NCBI GenBank assembly: GCA_028820325.1
Contig: JAPPJO010000025.1
Span: 62,001-126,000 of the forward strand
Direction of reading: 5' to 3'
Length of the DNA stretch: 64,000 nt
Origin: Gammaproteobacteria bacterium
Lineage (GTDB): Bacteria; Gemmatimonadota; Gemmatimonadetes; Longimicrobiales; Gaopeijiaceae
Part shown: positions 26,794 through 35,088 of the stretch, piece by piece
How the letters are laid out: each line of letters opens with the position of its first letter
How positions within the stretch are numbered: the stretch's first letter is position 1
Notes under the pieces: generated by a model
Database searches by the model: none
The model's input: only the letters and a program-made list of their open reading frames with translations
Told to the model about the DNA's origin: nothing
Translations under genes and position numbers: made by a program

Positions 26794-27318
26794 TCAGTCT
26801 TCCTGTATTTTGTCCCTCAGTGCGTCCAGAAGGCCGGCAAATTCCTGCAGCTTGCCCTCGAGCGCGCCCACGAAGGCCGCCATGGGACCCTCGAGCGCGC
26901 CCGCCAGCTGCGCCATCAGCACGTCGCGCGCCGGGAGTGCCGCCACTTTGCGGAATTGTTCCTCGCCGATGATCCTGCCTTCGACCACACCCACCTTGAA
27001 CGCGGGGCGCTCGGCGTTCTCCTTCGCAAAATCGACCAGCACCTTCGCAGGCTCCACGGCATCGGTCTTGCCGAACACGATGCCGGTCGGCCCGGAGAGG
27101 TGGGGTTCCAGCCCAGCAAGGTCGAGGTCGTCGAACGCCCGCTTGGCGAGCCGGTTCTTGACGACCCGGTAACGACCCCCGCTTTCGCGGATCCGGCGGC
27201 GGAGCACCGTCATCAACTTGACGTCGAGCCCCGTGAAGTCGGTCAGGTAGAGTGCGCCGGCGCTCTCCGCCTCATTCCTGAAATCCTCGGTAAAGGCCTG
27301 TTTGCGCGCTTTGTCCAT
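26794..27318 (-). CDS. rplJ: 50S ribosomal protein L10
   Basis: Stalk base protein that anchors L7/L12 dimers to 23S rRNA. The 174 residues begin [20 protein letters not shown], contain the RNA-binding globular domain ([20 protein letters not shown]) and end in a long C-terminal helix ([20 protein letters not shown]) that carries L12 dimers. It follows rplA by 3 bases, so the L10 leader usual before rplJ cannot be here. Confidence 0.97.
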   Translation of the reverse strand: MDKARKQAFTEDFRNEAESAGALYLTDFTGLDVKLMTVLRRRIRESGGRYRVVKNRLAKRAFDDLDLAGLEPHLSGPTGIVFGKTDAVEPAKVLVDFAKENAERPAFKVGVVEGRIIGEEQFRKVAALPARDVLMAQLAGALEGPMAAFVGALEGKLQEFAGLLDALRDKIQED

Positions 27319-27321
27319 CGG

Positions 27322-28017
27322 TCAGCTCCGTCCGAACTGGTTGGGGTCGAGCGGCACGCCCGGCCCCATGGTGCTGGAGAGCGTCACGCTCCGTACGTAT
27401 GCGCCCTTCGCAGCGGCGGGACGCGCGCGCAACACCGAGTCCATGAAGGCGCCCAGGTTGTCGGAGAGCTTGCTGTCCTCGAACGAAACTCGTCCGATGG
27501 GGGCGTGCAGATTTCCGGTGCGGTCCACGCGGTACTCGATTTTACCGGCCTTGATCTCCGAGACGGCGCCCCCGACATCGAACGTCACCGTGCCCGCCTT
27601 CGGATTCGGCATGAGCCCGCGGGGACCCAGGATGCGACCCAGCGGACCCACCTGGCCCATCATGTTGGGTGTGGCGACCACCGCATCGAACTCGAGCCAT
27701 CCCTGCTTGATGCGCTCCAGATACTCGGTTCCGACGTAGTCGGCTCCCGCGTCCCGAGCCTCCTGCGCCTTTTCTCCCTGCGCGATTGCAAGCACGCGCA
27801 TCTGCTTGCCGGTTCCGTGGGGAAGCACGACCGTCCCGCGCACGATCTGGTCGGCGCGGCGAGGGTCGACACCCAGCTTGGTCGCGACCTCGATGGATTC
27901 GTCGAACTTCGCGAACGAGAGGGTCTTCACGAGGGTCACGCCCTCCGCCACGGTATGCGTGGCTCCCACCGGGATCCGGGCCCTGGCGGCCCGGATTTTC
28001 TTTCCGCGTCTTGGCAT
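27322..28017 (-). CDS. rplA: 50S ribosomal protein L1
   Basis: Mobile stalk protein that moves deacylated tRNA from the E site; autorepressor of the L11 operon in E. coli. The 231 residues include [20 protein letters not shown] (near 50-70) and [20 protein letters not shown], the L1 signature. The ATG is 67 bases downstream of the rplK stop. Length is normal. Confidence 0.97.
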   Translation of the reverse strand: MPRRGKKIRAARARIPVGATHTVAEGVTLVKTLSFAKFDESIEVATKLGVDPRRADQIVRGTVVLPHGTGKQMRVLAIAQGEKAQEARDAGADYVGTEYLERIKQGWLEFDAVVATPNMMGQVGPLGRILGPRGLMPNPKAGTVTFDVGGAVSEIKAGKIEYRVDRTGNLHAPIGRVSFEDSKLSDNLGAFMDSVLRARPAAAKGAYVRSVTLSSTMGPGVPLDPNQFGRS

Positions 28018-28084
28018 TATGGAATCGAGCCGGCTTGTGACACCCTCCCACCCCTGGCGGCTCGCATGGAGTGGTTCGTCGGAT

Positions 28085-28510
28085 CTACCAGTCTACCTCG
28101 ATGCCCATCGAGCGCGCGGTCCCGGCGATCATTTGCACGGCCGAATCCACGTCGCCTGCGTTCAGGTCGGGCATCTTGGTTTCCGCGATCTCCTTCAGCT
28201 GGTCGACGGTCACCCGGGCGACCTTGGTGCGGTTCGGTTCGCCGGATCCCTTTTCCAGTCCGGCCGCCTTCCTGAGCAGGACCGACGCCGGCGGCGTCTT
28301 GGTGATGAAGCCGAACGACCGGTCGGCGAAGACGGTGATTTCGACCGGAATGGTCGTTCCCTGCTGCTGCTGGGTTCTGGCGTTGAACTGCTTGCAGAAC
28401 TCCATGATGTTCACGCCGTGCTGGCCCAGCGCGGGACCGACCGGAGGTGCCGGATTGGCCTGCCCTCCGGGAACGTGCAGCTTGATGAATCCGATGACCT
28501 TCTTCGCCAT
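28085..28510 (-). CDS. rplK: 50S ribosomal protein L11
   Basis: GTPase-centre protein that binds the 1070 region of 23S rRNA and is the thiostrepton target and RelA sensor site. The 141 residues begin [20 protein letters not shown], with the conserved Pro-rich segment [20 protein letters not shown], and end SMGIEVDW. Length is standard. It follows nusG by 93 bases that contain a 6-bp hairpin (GCCGGA/TCCGGC). Confidence 0.97.
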   Translation of the reverse strand: MAKKVIGFIKLHVPGGQANPAPPVGPALGQHGVNIMEFCKQFNARTQQQQGTTIPVEITVFADRSFGFITKTPPASVLLRKAAGLEKGSGEPNRTKVARVTVDQLKEIAETKMPDLNAGDVDSAVQMIAGTARSMGIEVDW

Positions 28511-28603
28511 TTACGTTACCTGGTCGATATACCGGCCCGCGCCCGACAGCCGTTCGGACGCGTTCGGAAGCCGGAGTTCCGTCTCCGGCCCCGAATCCGC
28601 CGT

Positions 28604-29152
28604 TCAGTATCCCTTGAGCTGAGCGAAATCGAGCTCCACCGAAGTCGGACGCCCGAAGAGGGAGACTTCCACCTTCACCTTTCCCTTGTCGGCATCCACG
28701 GACTGGACCGTGCCCGAAAACTCCGTGAAAGGGCCCTGCGTCACCTCCACGGCCTGGCCGATGTGGAAGGGGACTTCCGCTCGAGCCTCCTTTTCCTCCT
28801 CGGTCTCGATGCCGAGGAGCTTGCGCACCTCCTCCTCGCTCAGGGGTTGGGGCTTCCTGCCTCCCCCCACGAACTTGATGACGCCCTTGATGTCGTTGAT
28901 GGCGTGCATGGTCCGGGAGTCCAGCGTCACATCTTCGCCGACCTCGATGTGCACCAGGACATATCCGGGATAGAGGCGGCGTTCGACCTGGACCCGCTTC
29001 CCGTTGCGGATCTCCATCACTTCCTGGGTCGGCACCAGGGTTTCCAGGATCTCGGGGTTGTGGCCTTCCTCGATCTTGCGGTCGATGAACCGCTTCACCT
29101 TCTTCTCGTGCCCCGAGTAGCTCTGGACCACGTACCATCTGGACTCGCTCAT
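28604..29152 (-). CDS. nusG: Transcription elongation/antitermination factor NusG
   Basis: Processivity factor that couples RNA polymerase to the ribosome or Rho. The 182 residues have an NGN domain (WYVVQSYSGHEKKVKRFIDR, then YPGYVLVHIEV) and a C-terminal KOW domain (EVTQGPFTEFSGTVQSVDAD). Length matches the usual 175-185. It is 7 bases after secE, the near-universal secE-nusG pairing. Confidence 0.98.
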   Translation of the reverse strand: MSESRWYVVQSYSGHEKKVKRFIDRKIEEGHNPEILETLVPTQEVMEIRNGKRVQVERRLYPGYVLVHIEVGEDVTLDSRTMHAINDIKGVIKFVGGGRKPQPLSEEEVRKLLGIETEEEKEARAEVPFHIGQAVEVTQGPFTEFSGTVQSVDADKGKVKVEVSLFGRPTSVELDFAQLKGY

Positions 29153-29159
29153 TGAGTCC

Positions 29160-29366
29160 TCACGCTCCGAAGATGCCCATGATGAAGTTCACGACGAAGC
29201 GCACGACGCCGTCCATGGCGAAGATGACGAGCGAGATCGCGATCACGAAAAGGATCACCACCCACGTCGCATTGCGCAGCTGACCCGAGTCGGGCCAGGT
29301 CACTCGCTGCAACTCCGTCCACGACTCGCGCGCGAACCCCGCCGACGTCTCGATAATGTTGGGCAT
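29160..29366 (-). CDS. secE: Protein translocase subunit SecE
   Basis: Single-span clamp subunit of SecYEG. The 68 residues contain the amphipathic SWTELQRVTWPDSGQLRNAT motif and one transmembrane helix (WVVILFVIAISLVIFAMDGV), the minimal bacterial form with only one helix rather than the three of E. coli. It sits between rpmG and nusG. Confidence 0.96.
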   Translation of the reverse strand: MPNIIETSAGFARESWTELQRVTWPDSGQLRNATWVVILFVIAISLVIFAMDGVVRFVVNFIMGIFGA

Positions 29367-29385
29367 CCTGCTTCTCGGAGATGCG

Positions 29386-29538
29386 CTACTTGGTTTCCTT
29401 GTGCCCGGTGTGCGTGCGGCAGCGCGGGCAGTATTTGCGGAAATGCACCCGTCCGGGGTGCAGGCGCTTGTTCTTCTTCGTCGTGTAGTTGCGCTCCTTG
29501 CACTCCTCGCACGCGAGGATCACACGGTCTCTGGCCAC
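29386..29538 (-). CDS. rpmG: 50S ribosomal protein L33 (zinc form)
   Basis: Small 50S protein near the E site. Translating the short frame from GTG 29538 gives 50 residues, starting [20 protein letters not shown] and ending GHKETK. Two CxxC pairs (C10/C13 and CPRC at 37/40) make this the zinc-binding C+ form. It is 4 bases after the tuf stop and 19 bases before secE, the common rpmG-secE-nusG order. Confidence 0.95.
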   Translation of the reverse strand: MARDRVILACEECKERNYTTKKNKRLHPGRVHFRKYCPRCRTHTGHKETK

Positions 29539-29542
29539 GGGA

Positions 29543-30733
29543 CTACGCGATCACCTCGGTGACCACGCCGGCGCCGACCGTGCGTCCACCCTCGCGGATG
29601 GCGAAGCGAAGTTCCCTGTCCATGGCGATGGGGGTGATCAGTTCGACCTCCATCTGCACGTTGTCGCCCGGCATGACCATCTCGACCCCGTCGGGAAGCC
29701 TGGTTGCGCCCGTGACGTCCGTGGTGCGGAAGTAGAACTGGGGCCGGTAGCCGTTGAAGAACGGGGTGTGCCTGCCGCCCTCACCCTTGGTCAGGACGTA
29801 CACCTCGGCCTTGAAATGGGTGTGCGGGGTGATGGATCCCGGCTGCGCGAGCACCTGGCCGCGCTGGATCTCGGTCTTGCCGACACCACGGAGCAGGAGG
29901 CCGGCGTTGTCTCCCGCCTGGCCCTGGTCGAGCAGCTTGCGGAACATCTCGACACCGGTCACCACCGTCTTGCGGTCCCTGTCCATGCCGACGATCTCCG
30001 CCTGGTCGCCGACCTTCACCACGCCGCTCTCGATGCGGCCGGTGGCCACCGTGCCCCGCCCGGTGATGCTGAACACGTCCTCGACCGGCATCAGGAACGG
30101 CCTGTCGATGTCCCTCTCGGGCAGCGGAATGTAGGAGTCGATCGCGTCCATGAGCTCCTGGATGCAGTCGACGTCGGAGCCCTCTCCCATCGCCTCCATG
30201 GCCTTGAGCGCGCTCCCCATCACCACGGGGATGTCGTCGCCGGGGAAGTCGTACTCGGAGAGCAGCTCGCGCACCTCCAGCTCCACCAGCTCGAGCAGCT
30301 CCTCGTCGTCGACCATGTCGACCTTGTTGAGGAAGACGACGATGTAGGGCACGTTGACCTGACGGGCCAGCAGGATGTGCTCCCGCGTCTGCGGCATGGG
30401 GCCGTCCGCGGCGGACACGACCAGAATCGCGCCGTCCATCTGGGCGGCTCCGGTGATCATGTTCTTCACGTAGTCGGCGTGGCCCGGGCAGTCGACGTGG
30501 GCGTAGTGACGGTTTTCCGTCTCGTACTCCACGTGCGCCGTGGCGATCGTGATGCCGCGCTCGCGCTCCTCCGGAGCCTTGTCGATCTCGTCGAAAGCGA
30601 CCGCGTCGCCACCGAACTTCCTGGCCTGGGTGAAGGTGATCGCTGCGGTGAGCGTCGTCTTCCCGTGGTCAACATGCCCGATGGTGCCGACGTTCACGTG
30701 CGGCTTGGTCCGGTCGAACTTCTCCTTTGCCAT
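29543..30733 (-). CDS. tuf: Elongation factor Tu
   Basis: GTPase that delivers aminoacyl-tRNA to the ribosome. The 396 residues start [20 protein letters not shown] with G1 GHVDHGKT, switch [14 protein letters not shown] and G4 NKVDMVDD; domains II and III are complete and end [10 protein letters not shown]. It directly follows four tRNA genes in the same order as E. coli thrU-tyrU-glyT-thrT-tufB. This is the only tuf copy in the window. Confidence 0.98.
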   Translation of the reverse strand: MAKEKFDRTKPHVNVGTIGHVDHGKTTLTAAITFTQARKFGGDAVAFDEIDKAPEERERGITIATAHVEYETENRHYAHVDCPGHADYVKNMITGAAQMDGAILVVSAADGPMPQTREHILLARQVNVPYIVVFLNKVDMVDDEELLELVELEVRELLSEYDFPGDDIPVVMGSALKAMEAMGEGSDVDCIQELMDAIDSYIPLPERDIDRPFLMPVEDVFSITGRGTVATGRIESGVVKVGDQAEIVGMDRDRKTVVTGVEMFRKLLDQGQAGDNAGLLLRGVGKTEIQRGQVLAQPGSITPHTHFKAEVYVLTKGEGGRHTPFFNGYRPQFYFRTTDVTGATRLPDGVEMVMPGDNVQMEVELITPIAMDRELRFAIREGGRTVGAGVVTEVIA

Positions 30734-30799
30734 TTCTCCGCTACCTCACTCCGTTCGGTTCAGGTGAATCGTGGTTTCAGGGCCCCGGAGGCCCGGGCA

Positions 30800-30871
30800 A
30801 GCTCTGGCCGGGATTTGAACCCGGGACCTCTTCCTTACCAAGGAAGCGCTCTACCCCTGAGCTACCAGAGC
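30800..30871 (-). tRNA. tRNA-Thr (GGT anticodon)
   Basis: A full cloverleaf folds on the minus strand: acceptor GCTCTGG/CCAGAGC, D-arm GCTC/GAGC, anticodon stem CTTCC/GGAAG with loop TTGGTAA (anticodon GGT), and T-arm with TTCAAAT. The discriminator would be T, and CCA is not encoded. It is the last tRNA before tuf. Confidence 0.95.
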
Positions 30872-30898
30872 GCTGCTCCCTTCTGCTTCGGGATTAAG

Positions 30899-30972
30899 AG
30901 CGGGAGACGGGACTCGAACCCGCGACCCTCAGCTTGGAAGGCTGATGCTCTAGCCAACTGAGCTACTCCCGC
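30899..30972 (-). tRNA. tRNA-Gly (TCC anticodon)
   Basis: The minus strand folds into acceptor GCGGGAG/CTCCCGC, D-arm GCTC/GAGC, anticodon stem TCAGC/GCTGA with loop CTTCCAA (anticodon TCC), and T-arm GCGGG-TTCGAGT-CCCGT. 74 bases, discriminator T, no encoded CCA. It lies 27 bases upstream of tRNA-Thr(GGT). Confidence 0.95.
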
Positions 30973-31013
30973 TGGAATTCTCGTTTCACAAGTTGGAAGG
31001 GCGATACGCCCAG

Positions 31014-31095
31014 TGGTGGGGGGAGGATTCGAACCTCCGAAGGCATTGCCAGCAGATTTACAGTCTGCCCCGTTTGACCGCTTCGGTACCCCACC
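31014..31095 (-). tRNA. tRNA-Tyr (GTA anticodon)
   Basis: Acceptor GGTGGGG/CCCCACC, anticodon stem GCAGA/TCTGC with loop CTGTAAA (anticodon GTA), and a long variable arm as expected for a bacterial class II tRNA-Tyr; T-loop TTCGAAT. About 82 bases, discriminator A, no complete CCA encoded. Confidence 0.94.
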
Positions 31096-31327
31096 GAGCA
31101 TTTCTCTCGAAACTCCTGTGTTCGGAGCGCCCCTCCGCGCCTCCGGCTGCGGAGCAAGGATGCCCTCGGGCACCTGAGGCGGGCCTTTACGATCAAGCCT
31201 CGAAAGGTAACTCCTCGATCACGAGAGGTAAAGGGTAGTCCAGACGATTCGGCGGCAGGGGGGTGTCGCCGCCGGGGGACCCGTCCGACCCGCACGAACC
31301 GGGGCCGCTCCGGGTCGTCCGCCGGCA
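31096..31327 (-). other. Spacer between tRNA-Thr(TGT) and tRNA-Tyr
   Basis: A 232-base spacer, far longer than the other gaps in this tRNA cluster. It has no plausible gene. I see 7-base inverted arms CCTTTAC (31184-31190) and GTAAAGG (31228-31234) enclosing shorter repeats, and a GC-rich GGCGGC/GCCGCC stem near 31250-31275. This may be processing or antitermination sequence in the precursor; the role is not known. Confidence 0.4.
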
Positions 31328-31400
31328 AGCTGGCGAAGGGACTCGAACCCCCAACCTGCTGATTACAAATCAGCTGCTCTACCTGTTGAGCTACGCCAGC
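31328..31400 (-). tRNA. tRNA-Thr (TGT anticodon)
   Basis: Acceptor GCTGGCG/CGCCAGC, D-arm GCTC/GAGC, anticodon stem GCTGA/TCAGC with loop TTTGTAA (anticodon TGT), T-arm with TTCGAGT. 73 bases, discriminator T, no encoded CCA. It is the first gene of the tRNA-tuf transcript. Confidence 0.95.
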
Positions 31401-31409
31401 GCGCGACTA

Positions 31410-31438
31410 CTGCTACCCGGCTTCGCCCCGGAAGTCAA
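31410..31438 (-). promoter_or_regulatory. Predicted promoter of the tRNA-tuf operon
   Basis: Minus-strand TTGACT (31438-31433), a 17-base spacer and TAGCAG (31415-31410), followed by a GC-rich discriminator (CGCGC) of the kind found in stringently controlled stable-RNA promoters. It occupies the 41-base gap between the cysS stop and the first tRNA, with a predicted start about 3 bases before the mature tRNA 5' end. Confidence 0.55.
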
Positions 31439-31441
31439 CGG

Positions 31442-32902
31442 TCAGCGGGCCGCCGTGGAACCGGCTCTCGACCTCGCGTGCTTCCAGCGGGTTCCGTCAG
31501 GCGAGTCCTCGAGCACGATTCCTTCACCGGCCAGCTGGTCGCGGATGGCGTCCGCCTGCGCGAAGTCGCGGCGAGACCGGGCCAGGTCGCGCTTCGCGAC
31601 AAGGACCTCGATGCGCTCCCGCTCGGGCTCGTCGACCTCGCGCCCGGCCAGCGCCAGCTCAAGCACCCCGAGCACCTCGTCCATGGAGGAGAGAGCCGCT
31701 TCCGCCGATTCCCTGTCGCCCTCGCTGATCGCACCCGCTGCCCTGTCCAGGGCGGTGTTGGCCTCCTTGACGAACACGAAGAGCGCCGCCAGGGCGCCGG
31801 CGGTGTTGAGATCGTCGTCCATCGCCTCGCGGAAGCGCGCCAGGGCCTCCCCGGCGAGTCCCTCGATTCCCGCGGGCGGAGCGCCGGGACGGCCCGGTGT
31901 GCGCGCGAGGCGGTCGCGGAAATCGAGCAGGCGCTGCACGGCCCGGCGCGACGCCTCCAGTCCCCCGAAGGTGAAGTTGAGCTCGCTGCGGTACTGGGCG
32001 GACAGCAGCAGGTGCCGTATCGCCGCGGGCTCGGATCTCTCGGTCAACTGCGGGACGGTGTAGGTGTTGCCGAGCGACTTGGACATCTTCCGGCCCTCCA
32101 CCAGAAGATGCTTCACGTGAACCCAGTGGCGAGCGAACGTCTCGCCGGTCGCGCCCTCGGACTGCGCGATCTCGTCCTCGTGATGAGGAAACACCAGGTC
32201 TTCGCCGCCCAGGTGAATGTCCACGGTGTCGCCGATCTCGCTCAGCGCCATGACCGAGCACTCGAGATGCCATCCCGGCCGGCCCCGGCCCCACGGGGAC
32301 TCCCAGGCGGCGTCCGCGTACTCGTCCTCCGGCCTGGCCGCCTTCCAGAGCGCAAAGTCGCGGATGTCGTCCTTCTCGTACTTGTCGTCGGCAACGCGCT
32401 CGCCGGGGCGCAGGGCGTCCGGATCGATGCGCGAGAGCCTGCCGTATTCCGGAAACCCCGAAATCCGGAAATAGACCGAGCCGTCCGATGTGGCGTAGGC
32501 GAGCCCCCGCTCCAACAGCCGGGACACGAAGGCGGTCATCTCGGGGACGTATTCCGTGGCCCGGGGGTGGCTGTCGAACGGCCGCATGCCCAGGGTGTCG
32601 GCGTCGGCGAGGAAGGACCGAACATGCGGCGCGGCGAACTCCCGGATCGACTGCCCGGTCTCGGCGGCGAGCTCGACGATGCGGTCGTCGACGTCGGTAA
32701 GGTTCACCACGAAACGGACTTCGTAGCCCAGCCACTCCAGGTAGCGATGGAGCAGATCGTAGACGACAAAGGCGCGGAAATTGCCGATGTGGGCGCGCCC
32801 GTACACCGTGGGGCCACAGCCGTAGATGCCCACCCGCCCCGGCCGGAGCGGTGTGAAGCGGCGCAGCGAGCGCGTCAGCGTGTCGTGGAGGTGAAGGCTC
32901 AT
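31442..32902 (-). CDS. cysS: Cysteinyl-tRNA synthetase
   Basis: Charges tRNA-Cys. The 486 residues show the class I core: zinc-site C29 in GIYGCGPTVYG, the HIGH-type HIGN at about 38, GWHLECSVMA and PHHEDEIAQSEG (remaining zinc and catalytic residues), and KMSKSLGN near 270. The usual YDYIHIGN is YGRAHIGN here, a mild variant. The C-terminal anticodon domain ends AGSTAAR. It is 58 bases downstream of an exported NTF2-like gene and just before the tRNA-tuf promoter. Confidence 0.97.
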   Translation of the reverse strand: MSLHLHDTLTRSLRRFTPLRPGRVGIYGCGPTVYGRAHIGNFRAFVVYDLLHRYLEWLGYEVRFVVNLTDVDDRIVELAAETGQSIREFAAPHVRSFLADADTLGMRPFDSHPRATEYVPEMTAFVSRLLERGLAYATSDGSVYFRISGFPEYGRLSRIDPDALRPGERVADDKYEKDDIRDFALWKAARPEDEYADAAWESPWGRGRPGWHLECSVMALSEIGDTVDIHLGGEDLVFPHHEDEIAQSEGATGETFARHWVHVKHLLVEGRKMSKSLGNTYTVPQLTERSEPAAIRHLLLSAQYRSELNFTFGGLEASRRAVQRLLDFRDRLARTPGRPGAPPAGIEGLAGEALARFREAMDDDLNTAGALAALFVFVKEANTALDRAAGAISEGDRESAEAALSSMDEVLGVLELALAGREVDEPERERIEVLVAKRDLARSRRDFAQADAIRDQLAGEGIVLEDSPDGTRWKHARSRAGSTAAR

Positions 32903-32960
32903 GCCGGGTTGCGTGAGAGGAACGGGATCGCGGCAGGGTCGCGCACGGGACTGCCGGCGC

Positions 32961-33434
32961 TCACTGCAGCACGCGGACTTCGAAGACGCGCCAGACTTCG
33001 TCCTCGCGCACGAAGCCGACGTAGATACTGTGTTCTACCAACTGGGAGGCCCCTTCGTGGACGACCGTCCAGCGGAGTGCCGCGTAGCCCTGAAGCGGAG
33101 ATCCCCCGACTTCGGCAACCCGCTCGAGTCGGGTCGACTCGGTCCGGTGCCCGGCCAGATAGTCGCGCAGCACGGCGACCGCCTGCCGTCTCGAAAGAGA
33201 AACGTGGTCTTCGCCTCCCACCCGCAGGCGGATGCCGCTGGCCACCAGAACCTGCACGAAGACGTCGATGGAGCCGCGCTCCCACATGCGCGCGAGATTG
33301 GTTGCGGCCCCTTCCAGGGACGCCTGGGACGCCGGAGTCGGCGACGATCCAGGGGTGGAGGCACCGAGCACGGCGACCAGCAGGGCCAGGACGCCCGCAG
33401 GGTTTGCCCGCTTCAACCCCCCGGCCTTCATCAT
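32961..33434 (-). CDS. Small exported NTF2-like (DUF4783-type) protein
   Basis: I do not recognise a specific family with certainty. The 157 residues start with a hydrophobic signal-like stretch (NPAGVLALLVAVLGASTPGS), so the protein is probably exported. The rest has the length and pattern of a cystatin/NTF2-like fold: a helix ARMWERGSIDVFVQVLV, a turn SRRQAVAVLRDYLAGH, then strands ending VGFVREDEVWRVFEVRVLQ. The start overlaps the pyrF stop by four bases (ATGA), so it is co-translated with pyrimidine genes, but no functional link is evident. Confidence 0.7.
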   Translation of the reverse strand: MMKAGGLKRANPAGVLALLVAVLGASTPGSSPTPASQASLEGAATNLARMWERGSIDVFVQVLVASGIRLRVGGEDHVSLSRRQAVAVLRDYLAGHRTESTRLERVAEVGGSPLQGYAALRWTVVHEGASQLVEHSIYVGFVREDEVWRVFEVRVLQ

Positions 33435-34132
33435 GAGTCGCGGAGGGCCGGGGCCAGGTCGCGCTCGACGGCGTCGAGAGCGGCGCGGGGATCCGGGGCG
33501 CCGGTAACTGCCCGCCCGATGACCAGGTAGTCGGCTCCGGCCTCGCGGGCGCGGCGGGGCGTCGCGACGCGGCGCTGGTCGTGGAGAGACTGCTGCGGGA
33601 GGCGGATCCCGGGAGTGACGACGAGGAGTTCGTTCCCGAAGCGGCGCCTCAGGGCTGCGGCCTCCAGCGGCGACGCCACCACGCCGTCCAGACCGGCCGC
33701 GCGCGCCCCGCCGGCGAGCTGCAGGACGTGGTCCTCGAGCGTCACGCGCGCGCCATCGGCGCGGCGCGGAAGCGACGATGTCCCCAGGGAGGTAAGCATC
33801 GTCACCCCCAGAAGCCGGGTCCCGTCCTTCGCGGCCTCGGCCGCGGCCTCCATCATGTGCGCTCCTCCCGCAGTGTGCACGGTCACCAGGCGCGCCCCGA
33901 TGTCCGAGGCGGCGGCCACGGCGCCCGCCACGGTGCGCGGAATGTCGTGCAGCTTGAGGTCAAGGAACACCCGTTTCTTGCGGTTCCGGAGATGATGGAC
34001 GACCGCGGGACCCTCGCGTGCGAAGAGTTCCAGCCCGACCTTGTAGAAGTTGACTCGCCCCGCCAGCAGATCGACCAGTTCGAGCGCCCGGCCGGCCGAG
34101 GGATAGTCCAAGGCAAGGATGATGCCGCTCAC
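33431..34132 (-). CDS. pyrF: Orotidine 5'-phosphate decarboxylase
   Basis: Last step of UMP synthesis. GTG 34132 gives 233 residues starting VSGIILALDYPSAGRALELV; a GGGAGG site lies about 10 bases upstream and the GTG overlaps the pyrD stop (GTGA). The catalytic tetrad is visible: K in YKVGLEL, then the FLDLKLHDIP motif. The phosphate-binding TPGIRLP and YLVIGRAVT loops are present. The open frame further upstream belongs to a shadow over pyrD. Confidence 0.95.
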   Translation of the reverse strand: MSGIILALDYPSAGRALELVDLLAGRVNFYKVGLELFAREGPAVVHHLRNRKKRVFLDLKLHDIPRTVAGAVAAASDIGARLVTVHTAGGAHMMEAAAEAAKDGTRLLGVTMLTSLGTSSLPRRADGARVTLEDHVLQLAGGARAAGLDGVVASPLEAAALRRRFGNELLVVTPGIRLPQQSLHDQRRVATPRRAREAGADYLVIGRAVTGAPDPRAALDAVERDLAPALRDS

Positions 34133-35088
34133 AACACGCACGCCTCCCGCCTCGCGAAGGGAACCGGTCCCTCGGGCGACCTGACCGCGCCCACCAGCTC
34201 CGCGACCGCGCCGATGTTTCTCCGGCGGCCGTAGGCACTCAGTCCGTGCACGACGCGCTCCGCGCTCCGAGGATCGGCGAAGGTGGCGGTGCCCACCTGA
34301 ACCAGCGACGCCCCGGCGAGCAGATACTGTAGGCAATCGCGGTGCCCGCGGACACCTCCGACGCCGACCAGCGGGGCCCGGACCCGACGGCTCGCCTGCC
34401 ACACGGCGTGTACGCCGACCGGGAGCAGGGCCGGACCGCTGAGCCCACCGCCGCCGGCCCCCAGCCGGGGGCGCCGCGTCTCCGGATCGATCACCATTCC
34501 GGGCATGGTGTTCACCAGGGTGACTCCGTCGCCGCCGGCAGCCACCGCGGCTTCAGCGGCCGCGCCGACATCGGGCGAATTGGGAGCCAGCTTTACCAGG
34601 AGCGGCCGGCCGGTGATCCCGCGCACGCGGCCAACCACCTTGGCCAGCATCCCGGTGTCGAGCGCGAACGGCACGCCGCCCAGCGGGACGTTGGGACATG
34701 AGAGATTCAGTTCGAATCCCAGGAATCCGCCCTCCGGTTCAAGATGTTCGACGATCTCGCAGTAGTCATCGACCGCATGTCCCGCCACGCTGACGAAGAC
34801 CTGCGCGCGCCGCAGCCGCGACGCAAGCCAGGGCAGCTTCTCGGCCTTGACCCGCTCCACCCCGGGATTGGCGAGTCCGATCGAGTTGACCATCAGGCCA
34901 GCGCCCTCGCTGACCCTGGGTCTCGGGTTTCCGGCGCGCGGTTCCAGGGTCACGGACTTGGTGACCAGTCCGCCCAGCCGGTCGAGTTCCATGACTCCCG
35001 CCAGCTCCCTGCCGAAGCCGCAGGTGCCGGACGCGAGCAACACCGGATTCTGGAACCTCGCCCCGAACAGCTCCTGTTCAAGCTGCAC
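34129..35088 (-). CDS. pyrD: Dihydroorotate dehydrogenase, class 1 (PyrD type B-like)
   Basis: Oxidises dihydroorotate to orotate with FMN. The catalytic cysteine is in NLSCPN, which marks class 1 (soluble), and the FMN-binding VGVGGVRG and LAGASLVQVGTA motifs are present. I chose GTG 35088 (VQLEQELFGARFQNPVLLAS), with GGAGAG 8 bases upstream, giving 319 residues; GTG 35124 would add 12. No pyrK partner is next to it, so whether it uses NAD or fumarate is uncertain. It overlaps the lipoprotein gene upstream by 11 bases and pyrF by 4. Confidence 0.92.
   Translation of the reverse strand: MQLEQELFGARFQNPVLLASGTCGFGRELAGVMELDRLGGLVTKSVTLEPRAGNPRPRVSEGAGLMVNSIGLANPGVERVKAEKLPWLASRLRRAQVFVSVAGHAVDDYCEIVEHLEPEGGFLGFELNLSCPNVPLGGVPFALDTGMLAKVVGRVRGITGRPLLVKLAPNSPDVGAAAEAAVAAGGDGVTLVNTMPGMVIDPETRRPRLGAGGGGLSGPALLPVGVHAVWQASRRVRAPLVGVGGVRGHRDCLQYLLAGASLVQVGTATFADPRSAERVVHGLSAYGRRRNIGAVAELVGAVRSPEGPVPFARREACVL

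Noticed and set aside
29367..29385. tRNA-Trp, which often lies between tuf and secE
   Set aside because: The tuf-rpmG and rpmG-secE gaps are only 4 and 19 bases, too short for a tRNA.
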